Shown: piece by piece, positions 18,085 through 26,721 of the stretch | How positions within the stretch are numbered: the stretch's first letter is position 1 | Layout of the letters: the number at the start of each line of letters is the position of its first letter | Source: an uncultured Lachnospiraceae bacterium | Lineage (GTDB): Bacteria; Bacillota; Clostridia; Lachnospirales; Lachnospiraceae | Length of the DNA: 64,000 nt | Assembly (NCBI GenBank): GCA_947567595.1 | Contig: CANOMQ010000006.1 | Coordinates: forward strand, 62,001-126,000 | Direction: 5' to 3' | Made by a program: the position numbers and the translations under genes | The notes under the pieces: generated by a model | The model's database searches: none | What the model was told of the DNA's origin: nothing | Seen by the model: the letters and a program-made list of their open reading frames with translations, nothing else

Positions 18085-19450
18085 TATGTATGTTTTGACA
18101 TTCTGACAAACGATTTTGATAAGCTGACGGGATGGCTTAGTAGTAATAATATTTCAAAAGACGTATTCGTAGGAAGTGTTTATTCTGGATTTAGCGTAGA
18201 TGATTTTTATAAAACCTGCGCGGATTTGACGATCGGTAACGGCGGTTTTACAATGCCAATTATCGTATATAAAGGAACAGACAGTGAAATATACACTTAT
18301 ACGACAAGATACCAAACGGAAGCCAAGATATGTGACAACATTGAAGCTGGCGGCATTCACAAAATAAACGGCTCCGAAGACGACAAGGATAAAGAAAAGC
18401 AAGGCATACTCTATATCAACTCCGGTTTGAAATATAATATGGCATATGAAATCCTTGACCTTTTGAACGCGGAGCGCCAAAAAGAAGGACTGCCTGCGCT
18501 TGCAATGGATAAGGATTTGCTCGACGCGGCAATGCAGAGGGCAGTTGAAATAGAGGTATATTACGCTTCAGACCATACAAGACCAAATGGAGAAATGTGT
18601 TTTACGGCTTCTGAAAAAATGAACGGAGAAAACATCGCATGGGGCTATGGCAGTGCGGAAGCCGTAATGAAAGATTGGATGGGCGCTACAGGACACCGGG
18701 CGAATATTTTAAGGGAGGAATTCTAAAAGCCTGCCGACGTTGTACCAAGAACCTTTGAAGTAAGATACATAAAATCACGCGTGGCGCCTGCGTTGAAGCA
18801 GGACAGCATAAAGCTTGCGCAGGGCGATCAGCACACCATCACGGTTACGGCAATAAAAAAGGAAAGTATTGCGGGAAGATTACCAAGGAGTTTGAGATTA
18901 AACCCAAGGAGTTGTCAAAGACGGTTTTCGTGGTCAATGATAAAATCTCTACAGGCAAGGAAAAGGGACATCTTACCAAATTCACGCTGACGGACACGGA
19001 CGGCAAGGTGATGAAAGCGGGGACGGATTATAAGAAGGAGGCTGTCTATACCTACGCAGAGGCAACAACGCTTGCGAACGGTGAGAGCAGGAAAAAGGGC
19101 GAGGCTGTCGGGGAGAGTGACATTGTACCTGCGGGAACGGCAGTCAATGTGACGATAACGGGAACAGGCGGCTATCAGGGAACGGTTACAGGGGAATACA
19201 GAGTGATTGCAAAGGAAAATGACATCAGCAAGGAAAAGATTAAGATAAAGCCCCAGTAATACACAGGTCTTCTGGTAGAGCCCGGCAAAGACCAGTTTGA
19301 GATTATGCTTGTCGATAAGCCATTGTAGGCTATACCAACAATGTAAAGAAGGGCAATGGCATTGTCACAATCCGCGGTGAAAAAGGACACGGCGGGACGA
19401 GAACGGTTAAGTTCCAGATTGTTTCTAAGCCAATAGAAGAGACCAAGTAG
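18085..19450 (+). pseudogene. degraded CAP/SCP-domain surface protein
   Basis: A frame open from 18085 to 18726 lacks a start and signal peptide. Its second half is a CAP (SCP/PR1-like) domain: YEILDLLNAERQKEGLPALA, then SDHTRPNGEMCF, ENIAWGYGSAEAVMKDWM and GHRANILREEF, where a stop at 18724-18726 cuts the domain. Downstream pieces in changing frames (FTLTDTDGKVMKAGTDYKKE, then VTITGTGGYQGTVTGEYRV, about 18912-19259) are Ig-like repeats of the kind found in secreted proteins here, again broken by stops. The whole stretch is one decayed extracellular protein. Confidence 0.7.
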
Positions 19451-19480
19451 TGTGATACAAAAGATATATTTATAGAATGC

Positions 19481-19509
19481 TTGAAATGTAACGCTAATAG
19501 CGTTACAAT
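19481..19509 (+). promoter_or_regulatory. promoter and operator of the toxin-antitoxin pair
   Basis: -35 TTGAAA (19481-19486) and -10 TACAAT (19504-19509) are 17 bases apart. The spacer is filled by a near-perfect palindrome, TGTAACGCTA-A-TAGCGTTACA (19487-19507, ten-base arms). A repressor bound here would cover the promoter, which fits autoregulation by the RelB-type antitoxin complex. Confidence 0.75.
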
Positions 19510-19533
19510 AAACCTGATGGGAGGTATCATGTT

Positions 19534-19836
19534 ATGGAGAAGACAGCGACGTTGAATTTAAGAGTAAATCCTATAGTGAAGGAAAAAGCGGAGGAGGTGC
19601 TTTCTAGGCTTGGGGTACCGATGTCAACTGCGATTGATATGTATTTGAACCAAATATCCCTTACAGGAGGTATTCCGTTTGCGGTTACATTGCCAAAAGC
19701 GCCTGATGCAATTAATGCTGACTTGATGTCAGTAGAGCAGCTGCACGCGAAGCTCCAAAAAGGATATGATGACATCGCATTGGGGAATGTACAGAATGCA
19801 GCGAATGCATTTGCCGCATTTCGAGAGAACCATTAA
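19534..19836 (+). CDS. relB: RelB/DinJ family antitoxin
   Basis: A 100-residue antitoxin. The N-terminus (TATLNLRVNPIVKEKAEEVLSRLGVPMSTAIDMYLNQI) is the ribbon-helix-helix DNA-binding domain of RelB/DinJ proteins, and GGIPFAVTLP follows as usual. The C-terminal helices neutralise the toxin encoded one base downstream. Ribosome site GGGAGG at 19519-19524. A perfect palindrome in the promoter is its likely operator. Confidence 0.9.
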   Translation: MEKTATLNLRVNPIVKEKAEEVLSRLGVPMSTAIDMYLNQISLTGGIPFAVTLPKAPDAINADLMSVEQLHAKLQKGYDDIALGNVQNAANAFAAFRENH

Positions 19837-19837
19837 C

Positions 19838-20152
19838 ATGAAACACTATACAGTCGAGATTACAGATGCGGCATTGGCGGACATGGAGCAGCTATATCAT
19901 CACATAGCATATGCGCTATGTGCCCCGGAGAATGCAATGGGGCAGTATAATCGGATCAGTGATGAAATATTGAAGCTGGATATTATGCCGGAACGTTTTC
20001 GGATTATAAATTCAGAGCCGGAGCGTTCAAATGGTATTCGGCGGATGGTGGTGGATAATTATTCGGTGTTCTATGTAATAGAGCAGGACAGAGTTATTGT
20101 GACCAATGTATGGTATAGTGCTTCCGATATAGAAGCCCGGTTTCATCAATAA
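19838..20152 (+). CDS. ParE/RelE-superfamily toxin
   Basis: A 104-residue toxin of the RelE/ParE fold (YTVEITDAALADMEQLYHHIA, then RRMVVDNYSVFYVIEQDRVIVTNVWYSASD). The LYHHIA helix and the RRMVVDNYSVFY strand pattern fit ParE-like members; whether the target is gyrase or ribosome-bound mRNA cannot be told. ATG 19838 is one base after the antitoxin stop; longer readings start inside the antitoxin gene and are rejected. No truncation is visible, so the pair may be active. Confidence 0.85.
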   Translation: MKHYTVEITDAALADMEQLYHHIAYALCAPENAMGQYNRISDEILKLDIMPERFRIINSEPERSNGIRRMVVDNYSVFYVIEQDRVIVTNVWYSASDIEARFHQ

Positions 20153-20180
20153 AAAATATTAAAAGAAATTTATGCAGATA

Positions 20181-20219
20181 GGCAGCGATTACAAATCACG
20201 TAACCGCTGCTTATTTTTT
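20181..20219 (+). terminator. terminator of the toxin-antitoxin operon
   Basis: GGCAGCGATTAC and GTAACCGCTGCT pair with one mismatch around a short loop and are followed by TTATTTTTT. The tail overlaps the last codons of the convergent XRE gene. Confidence 0.75.
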
Positions 20220-20435
20220 CGGGTATTCCGATTTGACATTGCTTGCCCCCGTAATGTAGTCCACGGATACATTGTAAAATTTGGCAAGGATTAGGATGTT
20301 GTCGATTGGAATTCTTGTTTTGCCGGATTCATAATCAGAGTAAGTCCGCTGTCCGATGTGCAGCAGGTCGGCGACCTTTTGCTGCGTCAGGGCGTTATCC
20401 TCTCTGATTTCCCGTATTCTTTCATAATATTTCAT
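20211..20435 (-). CDS. small XRE-family transcriptional regulator
   Basis: A 74-residue single-domain helix-turn-helix protein (RIREIREDNALTQQKVADLL, then RTYSDYESGKTRIPIDNIL and FYNVSVDYITG), the usual Cro/CI-like fold. I chose ATG 20435, which has GGAGG six bases upstream on the minus strand; an in-frame ATG at 20498 adds 21 unconserved residues. It converges on the toxin-antitoxin pair; its target is not evident. Confidence 0.85.
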   Translation of the reverse strand: MKYYERIREIREDNALTQQKVADLLHIGQRTYSDYESGKTRIPIDNILILAKFYNVSVDYITGASNVKSEYPKK

Positions 20436-20703
20436 GTCATGCCTCCATGCTGCGGCTGTCCTTATGGATAGTCGATGCCTTCCGTATTCGCACAGCACAA
20501 AACCTTTTGTTTAGAAAAATTTTATATTTTAATATCTAAGCATGGAAATAGTATAAAGGATAAGCAGAAAAGGATTGACAATCAGAGTTATAAACTCTAA
20601 GAAGCTGTGAAAACCAGCATTTATATAAGTTTTAGAAACGAAAGGAGCGCACCTACATACAAAAAATAAAATAACCTTCAAAATATTATATTGTGCCAGA
20701 TAT

Positions 20704-20760
20704 TAACGCCACTCTACGATTTTTTGATAAAAAAGTAACAAAGTTGTAGTGTGGCGTTTA
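20704..20760. promoter_or_regulatory. imperfect long hairpin in the leader of the secreted protein gene
   Basis: AACGCCACTCTAC pairs with GTAGTGTGGCGTT (one mismatch) around a loop of about 25 bases, ending 33 bases before the start at 20794. Few Ts follow, so it is not an obvious terminator; it may be a leader structure or operator. The rest of the 20.5-20.8 kb gap is AT-rich and shows nothing else I can support (TTGACA at 20574 has no good -10 partner). Confidence 0.35.
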
Positions 20761-20793
20761 TATATCATTTTTTAAGAGAAGGAGGAACACATT

Positions 20794-21858
20794 ATGAAGC
20801 AAATCAAAAAAAGAACCGGGCGCATTGTGGCAATGCTTCTTGTCTTGGCAATGATTGTGACATCCGTACCGCAGTATGCACTGACGGCATTCGCAGCGGA
20901 AGCGGAGGAAAACACGGAAACAATCGTATCTGCCGATGAGCATGTCGAGACGGAAAACGCCGCAGAGGCTGAAACGGAGGTTAAGGCGGCGGAGGCGACG
21001 CAGGAGGAGAAGCCAACGACCGCGGAAGAGGAAGAGGGAACTACTGCGGAGGAATCAGGGACTGCAAACGCTTCTGAAACAGAGCTTGAAACAGAAACAA
21101 AGACTGAGACGAAATCAGAGATAGAGACAGAAACGCAAATACAGGCTACACAGGAGACGGAAAGCAGCGAAGCGGAAGAAAGCGCGTCGGATGAGGTTTT
21201 GGAAACGGGTGAGGAATCCGACGGAAGCGGGACAGGCGACGATACGGGGATTGAGAAAACAACCGTAACCATTCGTATTCCAACTGCCGAGAGGGGAACG
21301 CGTAACCCGATAATAGAAAACCTTCTTTCAGGCTTTGAGTATGCTGCATATGCAACGGAACCGACAGAAGGAGGAATCAGCTTATCAGAAAGCTACGATG
21401 GCTCCTTTGATGAACTTGTATCAAATGAGACATATGAGTTCAAAATAGAAGTTCCAAAGGGCTATGTTTTATATTTTAAGCCTGTTTTAAAGGATGATAT
21501 TGCAAAGCTGGATTGGGTAAGCACAAGTTATGACGAGAACGATGCGATTACGGCAGACGATAATGGTATCTATAAGATATCTGCCGATACAGAATTAGTT
21601 GTTATAAAAGCATTCCGTCTCTATAACGCTGCTTTTCAGGCAGATCATGCAAAATTCTATGCATCAGAGGAGGATATGGCAAGCGGGGCAGAACTTACAA
21701 GCGGCAAAATTCCCGCAAAAGATGGAAAAAATCTGACGGTTTATGTAAAGCCTGAAGAAGGCTATACTTTGAGGACAATCGATTCCAACAATGCCGCGAT
21801 AAAGGTTGCTAGAAAAAGCAGCCAATGCATAATATCAGTTAATATGAAATGTCAGTAA
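20794..21858 (+). CDS. secreted Glu/Thr-rich protein, probably shortened at its 3' end
   Basis: A 354-residue product with a clear signal peptide (KKRTGRIVAMLLVLAMIV, cleavage near TAFA-AEAEE at residue 35). Residues 36-150 are a Glu/Thr/Ala low-complexity linker (ETETKTETKSEIETET), like the linker of the giant lyase at 51.9 kb. Residues 160-345 hold beta-rich segments (YEFKIEVPKGYVLYF, LTVYVKPEEGYTLRTI). No anchor motif is visible. Ribosome site GGAGG at 20781-20785. The C-terminus looks cut: past the stop, related strand-like sequence continues in shifted frames to 21999. Function unknown; a surface or secreted binding protein is likely. Confidence 0.6.
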   Translation: MKQIKKRTGRIVAMLLVLAMIVTSVPQYALTAFAAEAEENTETIVSADEHVETENAAEAETEVKAAEATQEEKPTTAEEEEGTTAEESGTANASETELETETKTETKSEIETETQIQATQETESSEAEESASDEVLETGEESDGSGTGDDTGIEKTTVTIRIPTAERGTRNPIIENLLSGFEYAAYATEPTEGGISLSESYDGSFDELVSNETYEFKIEVPKGYVLYFKPVLKDDIAKLDWVSTSYDENDAITADDNGIYKISADTELVVIKAFRLYNAAFQADHAKFYASEEDMASGAELTSGKIPAKDGKNLTVYVKPEEGYTLRTIDSNNAAIKVARKSSQCIISVNMKCQ

Positions 21859-21999
21859 TAGAAGACGAGTCCTTTACGCTTACAAAGGGATTTCGGACAA
21901 TTTATGATGGAAACTGTAATCATCACGTGCACAGATGAAACCGGCTACATAGGAAGCAAAACAGCGACATTTACAATTACAGCGTCTAATATTAATTAA
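21859..21999 (+). pseudogene. displaced 3' end of the preceding secreted protein gene
   Basis: After the stop at 21858, one frame reads VIEDESFTLTKGFRTIYDGN and then the original frame reads VIITCTDETGYIGSKTATFT up to a stop at 21999. Both look like the closing Ig-like strands of a secreted protein, so two small compensating frame changes probably removed them from the product. Confidence 0.45.
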
Positions 22000-22006
22000 C
22001 ACAAAT

Positions 22007-22028
22007 AAAGACTCCGTATGAAAGTCTT
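22007..22028 (-). terminator. weak hairpin after the hemerythrin gene
   Basis: On the minus strand AAGACT-N9-AGTCTT is followed by TATTTG. The stem is only six or seven pairs and the T tract is broken, so confidence is low. Confidence 0.35.
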
Positions 22029-22038
22029 CTCAAAACAG

Positions 22039-23400
22039 CTATACTGTTTTCTTTTCAAAAAAATTATCCACTTCTTTTTTTATTAATTCTGGTGCAAGGG
22101 ACTTTGACAGGTATCCGTTTGGCTTCAACCCAATCACCATTTTTACGCTTTCCCGATCCACCTTGCTTGTCAGAAAGATAATCGGAATATCCGCAAAATC
22201 TTCTTCGGCGCGTATCATTTCCAAAATCTGGTTTCCTTTGCAGACAGGCATCTCATAATCCAGCAAAACCAAATCCGGACGGTTGAGCGTAATACTGCGG
22301 ATTGCGGACAATCCGGACGTAGCCGTTAGCACTTCATAATCATTCGCCAACAGCTTCTGCATCATTGCCAGCATAAAATCCGAATCGTCTACAATCAGTA
22401 CCTTCTTTTTTAGGCTTGCAGCAATGCTTTCCGCCTTGCTTTGTTTCAGGTAATACTCAACCGCAGCCATTGCATTCTCTGTAATAATCGAAACGCCGTC
22501 CTCACTCGAAACCATATCGGTTGTTGTCATGCAATACGAAAAATACCCCTTACCGGTATCAAACAACAGGCTGAACTGTGGGCTTTGCTTCTCAAATACT
22601 TTTTGAAACTGTTCATAGGTCAAAAGCTGTTCTTCTTTTATTTTTGCCTCCTGCAATTCGGAAAAGTGCTCCTTAAGATGCTCCACAAGCTGCTTTGCCA
22701 TATATCGGGCTATGTTCATAATCATTACATTTACCGATTCAGACTTCATTTCAATGACATTGCCAATTGTGCTGATAATCAGTTGCTCTTCAAAAATCAG
22801 CATAAACTCCCATCTCTTTTTTTCCCGCGTAATATAAATCAGGCGATAATAAATACCGTTGCCGAACTTTTCGCCGCCATAGCAGTTGCTGATTAGCTTG
22901 GAATTAAGCTGGAACATCGTATGAAGCCAGTTGATGATTGCCTGTCCCATCACTGCCTGCTCCTCGTCCGGCAAAAGGTTCTCCCACTGCTTCACGGTTT
23001 CGCCGCTTACAATCGCATGGTCCTCTATCATTGTGTGCCCGATTAACCACCCTGCACAAACACCAAGGAAATGATTCACCGCGTCCTCCGAGTAGTTGGT
23101 TGCATTCAATTCCTTCTCAAGCGCCAGAAGCGTCGTTTCCCGAAAGTTTTTGTGAATGCGTCTGTGTATGTCAAGCCCTTCATACTCAATAGACGCCATG
23201 TAAGCCTCTTCATCAATAAAATGCTGAAGGGCATGGTCTTTAAAATATTTCACTGCCTCCTGACAAACCCATTGGCTTTTGTCCTCCTGCTGTCCGAAAT
23301 CAAACAGCTTATTGAGAATGCTGAATAGCTTTTTATGCTCTTTGTCAATAATTTCTACACCAAGATTGTACCGGTTATTCCATACCAATTGATTTCCCAT
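22039..23400 (-). CDS. bacteriohemerythrin fused to a receiver domain
   Basis: A 453-residue soluble protein. Residues 1-135 are a bacteriohemerythrin with the full di-iron ligand set: His22, His60-x3-Glu64, His79, His83 and His122-x4-Asp127. Residues 150-325 are an unassigned middle domain; the pattern of long helices around INWLHTMFQLNSKLI and MNIARYMAKQLVEHL recalls CheC/CheX-type domains but I am not sure. Residues 335-453 are a receiver (VLIVDDSDFM, phospho-Asp in LVLLDYEMP, Lys in FLTSK). It probably senses oxygen or redox state and links to motility signalling. ATG 23400 has GGAGGA nine bases upstream; a start at 23466 lacks one. Confidence 0.8.
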   Translation of the reverse strand: MGNQLVWNNRYNLGVEIIDKEHKKLFSILNKLFDFGQQEDKSQWVCQEAVKYFKDHALQHFIDEEAYMASIEYEGLDIHRRIHKNFRETTLLALEKELNATNYSEDAVNHFLGVCAGWLIGHTMIEDHAIVSGETVKQWENLLPDEEQAVMGQAIINWLHTMFQLNSKLISNCYGGEKFGNGIYYRLIYITREKKRWEFMLIFEEQLIISTIGNVIEMKSESVNVMIMNIARYMAKQLVEHLKEHFSELQEAKIKEEQLLTYEQFQKVFEKQSPQFSLLFDTGKGYFSYCMTTTDMVSSEDGVSIITENAMAAVEYYLKQSKAESIAASLKKKVLIVDDSDFMLAMMQKLLANDYEVLTATSGLSAIRSITLNRPDLVLLDYEMPVCKGNQILEMIRAEEDFADIPIIFLTSKVDRESVKMVIGLKPNGYLSKSLAPELIKKEVDNFFEKKTV

Positions 23401-23774
23401 TTCTACGTTCCTCCTGATTACTGCCTTTTTGTTTTCACCAATTATATGTTTTTTCAGTTGCCGCACATCACAGTTTTTGCACCGTGCATTTATCGACTGC
23501 AGAACAAATGAGTCTGCCCTTTTTTGCCAATATTTATTATATTAACATAATTAGTCCGCCTTAATAAGTACTAATTTTGCACAAATTCCTCCTTTTTTTA
23601 CGTATCATTTTTTTAAACGGGCAAATGTATACGGATACTTACAGGAAAGAAGGGAGGGGTGGTAATATAAAGGAATGCGAAAATAAATATGGAAAGATAA
23701 ATTCTGACGTGATAAGATAAAACTGTAAGAGTGCATTTTGCTGGAAGTATTTAAAAAATGGAAAGGGGCTTTGT
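23401..23774. other. intergenic region between divergent genes
   Basis: AT-rich stretch between the hemerythrin gene (minus) and the AAA/nuclease gene (plus). A minus-strand TATAAT (23446-23441) lies 40 bases before the hemerythrin start but lacks a good -35. AATTAGT at 23549 and ACTAATT at 23570 form a seven-base inverted repeat. I see no coding sequence or RNA gene. Confidence 0.4.
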
Positions 23775-25472
23775 ATGGAGAAAAAAAAGAGCCTTCCAAT
23801 GGGAATGGAGAACTTTGAACGGATTCGGAACGAGGATTTTTATTATATTGATAAAACGGGACTGATTAAGGACCTTTTGGAAAATAAGTCGTATGTAACG
23901 CTGTTTACGCGCCCGCGGCGGTTTGGAAAAACGCTTACGATGAGTATGCTGAAATACTTTTTTGAAATCGGCAGCGACAGGACACTTTTTGACGGGCTTG
24001 AAATTGCAAAGGAACGACGGCTTTGCGAGGAATATATGGGAAAGTTTCCGGTTATATCTTTTAGTTTAAAGGGTGTGAGCGGCACCAATTTTAATGAGGC
24101 AAAAGCAATGCTGCGCGAAATCATTGGAACCGAAGCGTTTCGGTTTGCGCATATTTTGCAAAAGGATAACTTAGAGGTAACAGAATATCAAAAGTATAAA
24201 CAATTGATTGCACTGGACGAAAGCGGCGAGTTTGCAATGACAGATGGTCAGTTGAAAAACAGTTTTTTGACGTTATCGCGTTTTTTGCATAAACACTATC
24301 ATCAAAAGGTCGTAATTCTGATTGATGAATATGATGTCCCGCTAGACAAGGCATACCGTTCAGGTTATTATGATGAAATGGTGGAACTGATGAGAGGGCT
24401 GTTTGGTCAGGCACTGAAAACAAATGACAGCCTGTATCTCGCGGTTCTGACAGGGTGCCTTCGCATATCGAAAGAAAGTATTTTTACAGGAATGAACAAT
24501 TTTAATGTTTATACTGTAAAAGACATGCAATATAACCAATACTTCGGTTTTACGCATACAGAAGTCACGGAAATGCTGGAATATTACGGTTTTATGGAAC
24601 GTTGCGATGCCATAAAAGAGTGGTACGACGGTTATCATTTCAGCGGCTTGGACATCTACTGTCCGTGGGACGTCATAAGCTATTGCCATGCATTAAAAAT
24701 GAACTTTTCCATTATGCCGCAAAATTACTGGGTAAACACAAGCAGTAACGATATTATCCGAAAATTTATCAACAAAGCGAAATCCGTCACCAAAAGTGAA
24801 ATCGAACTGTTAATCGACGGCGGCAGCGTGAAAAAGAAAATACGGCAGGAGCTGACCTACCGTGATTTGGACACAAATATCGACAACCTTTGGAGCCTGC
24901 TTTTTACGACAGGTTATCTGACACAATCCGGAGAAGACAGTGACGGTTTGACAGAGCTTGTCATTCCAAACAAAGAAGTACGCTGGATTTTTGTGGAACA
25001 AATACAGGAGTGGTTCGCCGAGGAAACTGCAAAGGACAGCACAACGCTCGAACAGTTTTGCAAGGCATTTGAGGAAAACAACGTAGCTGCCATTGAAGAG
25101 GGCTTTACGTTTTACTTGAAAAAAATGATTAGTATACGGGACACAAACGCAAGAAAGGAGCGGAAGGAAAACTTTTATCACGGCATTCTGCTTGGACTTT
25201 TTAGTAATATGGACGGGTGGATTATTATGTCGAATGCCGAAACTGGCGACGGCTACAGTGACATTCTTGTCGAGTCGCAGGATACGGAAGTCGGCATTGT
25301 GATTGAGTTGAAATACGCGAAAAACGCTGCGTTTGAACCGGCATGTAAAAATGCCTTAGAGCAGATTGTGGGCAGAAATTATGAGGAACGGTTAGTTGAC
25401 GACGGAATGAAAACGATTTACCGTTATGGGATTGCGTGTTATAAAAAACGGTGTAAGGTGGTATCGCAATAA
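23775..25472 (+). CDS. AAA-ATPase-like protein with C-terminal PD-(D/E)XK domain
   Basis: A 565-residue protein of the AAA-ATPase_like/PDDEXK_9 family, common in multiple copies in gut Firmicutes and Bacteroidetes. The N-terminus (LPMGMENFERIRNEDFYYID, then KTGLI) is the family signature. Walker A is the unusual RPRRFGKT (46-53); Walker B is VVILIDEYDVPLD (about 176-188). The C-terminal nuclease-like fold shows VGIVIELKYAKNAAFE near residue 510 and an IGRNYEE-like helix. The physiological role of the family is not settled; mobile-element or defence links are proposed. The gene stands alone and ends at a bidirectional terminator. Confidence 0.85.
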   Translation: MEKKKSLPMGMENFERIRNEDFYYIDKTGLIKDLLENKSYVTLFTRPRRFGKTLTMSMLKYFFEIGSDRTLFDGLEIAKERRLCEEYMGKFPVISFSLKGVSGTNFNEAKAMLREIIGTEAFRFAHILQKDNLEVTEYQKYKQLIALDESGEFAMTDGQLKNSFLTLSRFLHKHYHQKVVILIDEYDVPLDKAYRSGYYDEMVELMRGLFGQALKTNDSLYLAVLTGCLRISKESIFTGMNNFNVYTVKDMQYNQYFGFTHTEVTEMLEYYGFMERCDAIKEWYDGYHFSGLDIYCPWDVISYCHALKMNFSIMPQNYWVNTSSNDIIRKFINKAKSVTKSEIELLIDGGSVKKKIRQELTYRDLDTNIDNLWSLLFTTGYLTQSGEDSDGLTELVIPNKEVRWIFVEQIQEWFAEETAKDSTTLEQFCKAFEENNVAAIEEGFTFYLKKMISIRDTNARKERKENFYHGILLGLFSNMDGWIIMSNAETGDGYSDILVESQDTEVGIVIELKYAKNAAFEPACKNALEQIVGRNYEERLVDDGMKTIYRYGIACYKKRCKVVSQ

Positions 25473-25476
25473 AAGT

Positions 25477-25499
25477 GTGGGGGAAATTTTTTCCCCCAC
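25477..25499. terminator. bidirectional terminator
   Basis: A perfect stem GTGGGGGAAA/TTTCCCCCAC with a three-base loop lies between two convergent genes, and can serve both strands. Confidence 0.85.
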
Positions 25500-25507
25500 G
25501 TTATAAG

Positions 25508-26137
25508 CTATTTCAAGTCTTCAATCCGACCTGACTGAATTGCATCAATATTTTGTTTTATTCTGCTTTCTGACCAATTCCACCATTGTAGTTTCAATAG
25601 TTCGGAAATTATCTCGTCTGAAAAGCGTTTCCGAATCGGTTTTGCAGGAACACCTCCAACAATTGTGTAGGGCGGTACGTCCTTTGTGACAACAGCGCGC
25701 GTACCGATAATTGCCCCATCGCCAATCGTGACGCCTGACAGAATAACCGCCTCAAAGCCAATCCAAACGTCATTGCCGATTACAATGTCGCCTTTGTTGT
25801 CCCACGCGCGCGTAATGTTTTTGACATCAAGTTCCCACTCCTCAAAAAAGATCGGAAACGGGTATGTCGAAAGGGAACGCGTTGTATGGTTTGCGCTGGT
25901 AAATAGAAACTTCGCTCCGCAGGCAATCGAGCAGAATTTACCGATTTTCAACCGGTCGTTGTTAATCGGGTAATGGTAGAGCACATTGTTTTTCTCGAAG
26001 TCCCGCGGATCATGTACAAAGTCGTTATACATCGTATAATCGCCGACCTGAATACGATCGTTCGTTATTATATTCTTTAAATAAACCGTCTGCGTATCAC
26101 CTGTACGGGGATACTGTTTGTTCTCCGATATAGTCAT
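25508..26137 (-). CDS. Vat/CatB-like hexapeptide-repeat acetyltransferase
   Basis: A 209-residue left-handed beta-helix acetyltransferase of the xenobiotic (streptogramin A/chloramphenicol CatB) group. Seen: [20 protein letters not shown], the active-site His in [14 protein letters not shown], then hexapeptide turns ([32 protein letters not shown]) and the family tail [16 protein letters not shown] and LQWWNW. It would use acetyl-CoA on a hydroxyl of the substrate; the true substrate is unknown and many chromosomal members are not resistance factors. ATG 26137 has GGAGG eight bases upstream; the in-frame ATG 26152 does not. Confidence 0.8.
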   Translation of the reverse strand: MTISENKQYPRTGDTQTVYLKNIITNDRIQVGDYTMYNDFVHDPRDFEKNNVLYHYPINNDRLKIGKFCSIACGAKFLFTSANHTTRSLSTYPFPIFFEEWELDVKNITRAWDNKGDIVIGNDVWIGFEAVILSGVTIGDGAIIGTRAVVTKDVPPYTIVGGVPAKPIRKRFSDEIISELLKLQWWNWSESRIKQNIDAIQSGRIEDLK

Positions 26138-26269
26138 TTTAAAATCCTCCATGTTTAATCTGTTAAAAAGCGACTATACCGGTCATTGCAATGCAGCGTT
26201 TCATCTTGATTCCCCCTTATCATGTTTCGGCATGCATATATATCGAACGTTTGTCCCCTTCATAACAAT

Positions 26270-26488
26270 CTATTCTCCGTCTCCGCTGAATAAGCCCATT
26301 GTTGCAATAATGAAAATCTTTTTTCCATTCCAAATGTGCCCGTTGCCGACAATATAATCCCGCAATAGTTTGGGAATGTTACTATACTGCACCGGAAAGC
26401 CAATCACAATTTCATCGTTCTTTTTTTTATATACTCCTATCATTTTCCTGTTCGCCAATCGGATATTGTTCTGTTCCTGCTTTTCCAT
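26270..26488 (-). pseudogene. flavodoxin-family fragment
   Basis: Seventy-two codons. The core EIVIGFPVQYSNIPKLLRDY, then WNGKKIFIIATMGLFSGDG, is the middle of a flavodoxin-like domain. The N-terminal FMN phosphate loop and everything after GDG are missing, and the first 20 residues are unlike the family. It is a truncated remnant, possibly of a flavodoxin-ferredoxin fusion protein. Confidence 0.6.
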
Positions 26489-26599
26489 AAAACCATTTTT
26501 TTATTTAACCATAACATATTGACACTTATTTTGCGACCTATTTGGAGATAAAACAAAAAATTCTTTTTATGCTTCTACTAGAACGGATATTCGGTTGCA

Positions 26600-26638
26600 T
26601 AAAAATAAAAAACACTCGCATCATGGATGATACAAGTG
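26600..26638 (-). terminator. terminator of the GNAT-CAT gene
   Basis: On the minus strand CACTTGTATCAT pairs with ATGATGCGAGTG (internal bulge) and is followed by TTTTTTATTTTT. It lies about 85 bases past the stop at 26722, in a gap that holds nothing else I can support. Confidence 0.65.
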
Positions 26639-26721
26639 CGCAGGTATTTGACAGCCTCACAGTCTCGTTCAATGGGTATGCTAAGTTCTCTCTTTGTTCT
26701 CCTGTTCCGACCATTTCCTCT

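Noticed and set aside
20772-21272. Minus-strand Ser/Val-rich frame opposite the secreted protein gene.
   Set aside because: Same cause: antisense of a Glu/Thr linker.
26153-26269. Tiny minus-strand frames with GGGGGAATCAAG before an ATG.
   Set aside because: They encode fewer than 25 residues with no recognisable content.
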